Positions 4,609 through 5,634 of a stretch of DNA of 5,634 nt are shown piece by piece. Origin of the DNA: Candidatus Saccharimonadota bacterium (lineage in GTDB: Bacteria; Patescibacteriota; Saccharimonadia; Saccharimonadales; Saccharimonadaceae). The DNA lies in NCBI GenBank assembly GCA_009778015.1, contig WRKS01000039.1, positions 1-5,634 on the forward strand, written 5' to 3'. Positions within the stretch are counted from its first letter, which is position 1. Every line of letters begins with the position of its first letter. Below the pieces are notes generated by a model. That model ran no database searches. It was not told where the DNA came from and saw nothing but the letters and a program-made list of their open reading frames with translations. The position numbers and the translations under genes are program-made.

Positions 4609-5634
4609 CTAACACTGTTGCTGAAGAAACCGGATGTCGCGTTTCGCGCGGTTCTTAACCGGTAGCAAGTCGTCGTAAAACTCAGTGCGGACCTTATAAG
4701 AGAGACCCGCGAGAGCAGCGGAAACTGCCGCTTTGACGCTTTCGGTGTCAGACCCGCCGCTAATGACGACATGAGCAGCCGCGCCGTGAGGGTTGTCTCG
4801 GTCGGTTACTACGACTACATCAAGCACATTAGGGCAGCTTTGGATGACAGACTCGGCCTCAAATGACCAATGCTTGTTGCCGTTGGGGTCGGTAAAGCTA
4901 AAGTCATATCTGCCGCACGCCGCGAAAAGGGTATGCTCATTGCCGTCTGCATCTTTGAGTTGGCGTATGATGGTTGCGTCGCCAGTGTTGAACCAGCGGC
5001 CATCATCCGACCAGGCATTCTTGGTGAGCTCGGGGTCGCCGGCATAGTCCGTGAAAGAGCAGGGGTTCTTCTCAATCTGCATCATGCCGACACTACCGAG
5101 AGGCATCTCTTGACCGGTTAGCGGGTCGGTAGCGCGGACTACAATGTGCGACATAGGGCTATACCAGAGCAGGTTAGGGTAGGCAGGGTCAGGCGGGGCA
5201 TCAAAGACGGGGACACCGACAATGCTGGCGATTTCGGTCATGCCGTAGGCTGTGAACAGGCCGATTTGGCGTTGTGTCTCCGCATCGCTTAACGCGTTGC
5301 TGTAGAGTGCGACACGGCTCATATACATGGGCTCGCCGCCGTTGTAGATGAGGGCCAAGTCACTTTCTTGGATGAGGCGTTTAACCAAATCAGGTCTCTT
5401 TATGATGTTCAAGATTTGGCTTTGTGCCGCGAACCAGCGAGTGCACTTGTAGCGAATTATCGTGTCAATGACGGTTTCAATGTCATAACGCGATTCGGCG
5501 ATGGTGTGGTAGCCGCTGATAGGTTGTATGAGGCCGCAATTAACCGCTCCAGTTAGCCAAGTTGGCGGCAACGTAGAGCAGATGGGCTCTCCAGGTGTCT
5601 GCGGCAGGAGTGCCGGATTGCCGAAATAGCCGTT
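4609..5634 (-). CDS. AMP-binding (ANL superfamily) adenylating enzyme, 3' part
   Basis: The frame is open to the right edge, giving 341 C-terminal residues of a longer protein; the ANL family is usually 500-600. Numbering from the window edge, the adenylation core motifs are visible in order: YNGGEP (97-102, A4-like), AYGMTE (129-134, A5), WFNTGD (214-219, A7, with the ribose-binding Asp) and GRYD (241-244, A8 hinge). The small C-terminal domain ends in LPVKNRAKRDIR, whose Lys331 is the best candidate for the A10 catalytic lysine, although the usual NGK is replaced by RAK. The P-loop-like A3 motif must lie beyond the window. These enzymes activate a carboxylate with ATP to an acyl-adenylate and usually pass it to CoA or a carrier protein; the substrate cannot be read here. 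A TTG at 5571 is only an internal codon. It runs in the same direction as the 7TM-CAP pair, but a hairpin and promoter separate them. Confidence 0.8.
   Translation of the reverse strand, partial: NGYFGNPALLPQTPGEPICSTLPPTWLTGAVNCGLIQPISGYHTIAESRYDIETVIDTIIRYKCTRWFAAQSQILNIIKRPDLVKRLIQESDLALIYNGGEPMYMSRVALYSNALSDAETQRQIGLFTAYGMTEIASIVGVPVFDAPPDPAYPNLLWYSPMSHIVVRATDPLTGQEMPLGSVGMMQIEKNPCSFTDYAGDPELTKNAWSDDGRWFNTGDATIIRQLKDADGNEHTLFAACGRYDFSFTDPNGNKHWSFEAESVIQSCPNVLDVVVVTDRDNPHGAAAHVVISGGSDTESVKAAVSAALAGLSYKVRTEFYDDLLPVKNRAKRDIRFLQQQC

Noticed and set aside
489..5634. Recoded UGA (as in Gracilibacteria-type codes)
   Set aside because: All visible stops are TAA or TAG, which prompted the thought, but the genes are full length under the standard code with no in-frame UGA breaks.
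1..5634. CRISPR array, tRNA or rRNA genes
   Set aside because: No regularly spaced short repeats and no recognisable tRNA or rRNA sequence were seen by eye.

Overview
The window reads as bacterial accessory DNA next to ordinary chromosomal genes. Small compact genes, apparently leaderless promoters, a MscL of only 115 residues and a seven-transmembrane (7TM) sensor protein are compatible with a Candidate Phyla Radiation lineage such as Saccharibacteria. No rRNA or ribosomal protein gene is present to settle this, so the assignment is a guess. The standard genetic code fits every gene.

Bases 1-1569 hold the unusual part. Four related reading frames (A-D, about 89-91 residues where complete) look like C-terminal variants of one C-type-lectin-like or formylglycine-generating-enzyme-like (FGE-like) fold. 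They sit head to head around two copies of a near-perfect palindrome (11-base arms ACGCCGAGTTG, centre GT): A on minus and B on plus around 152-181, C on minus and D on plus around 1259-1288. B, C and D end in the same 44-bp sequence, which covers the last eight codons (HRTILLGY), the stop and 16 bases beyond it. Their middles differ strongly. None has a convincing start, ribosome site or promoter, and cassette A has GTA where B, C and D have GTG. The palindrome is open in the needed frame in both directions, giving RRVGQLGV or RRVDQLGV. The layout site-B> ... <C-site matches a shufflon segment: silent C-terminal ends waiting to be joined to a constant N-terminal gene. No recombinase and no constant gene lie in the window, so this remains a hypothesis. 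A small nucleotidyltransferase-fold gene (489-968) is packed between B and C.

Bases 1570-2068 hold a short promoter region and mscL (mechanosensitive channel) on plus. It meets, tail to tail, a minus-strand pair: a 470-residue polytopic membrane protein with a 7TM-histidine-kinase-type sensor region and GAF-like domain but no kinase (3074-4486), followed three bases later by a membrane-anchored CAP/SCP-domain protein (2066-3070). The tight spacing implies one transcript and a joint cell-envelope role. Upstream of this pair are a good promoter and Shine-Dalgarno site, a 10-bp inverted repeat, and the 3' part of an AMP-binding (ANL superfamily) adenylating enzyme (4609 to the window end) on the same strand.
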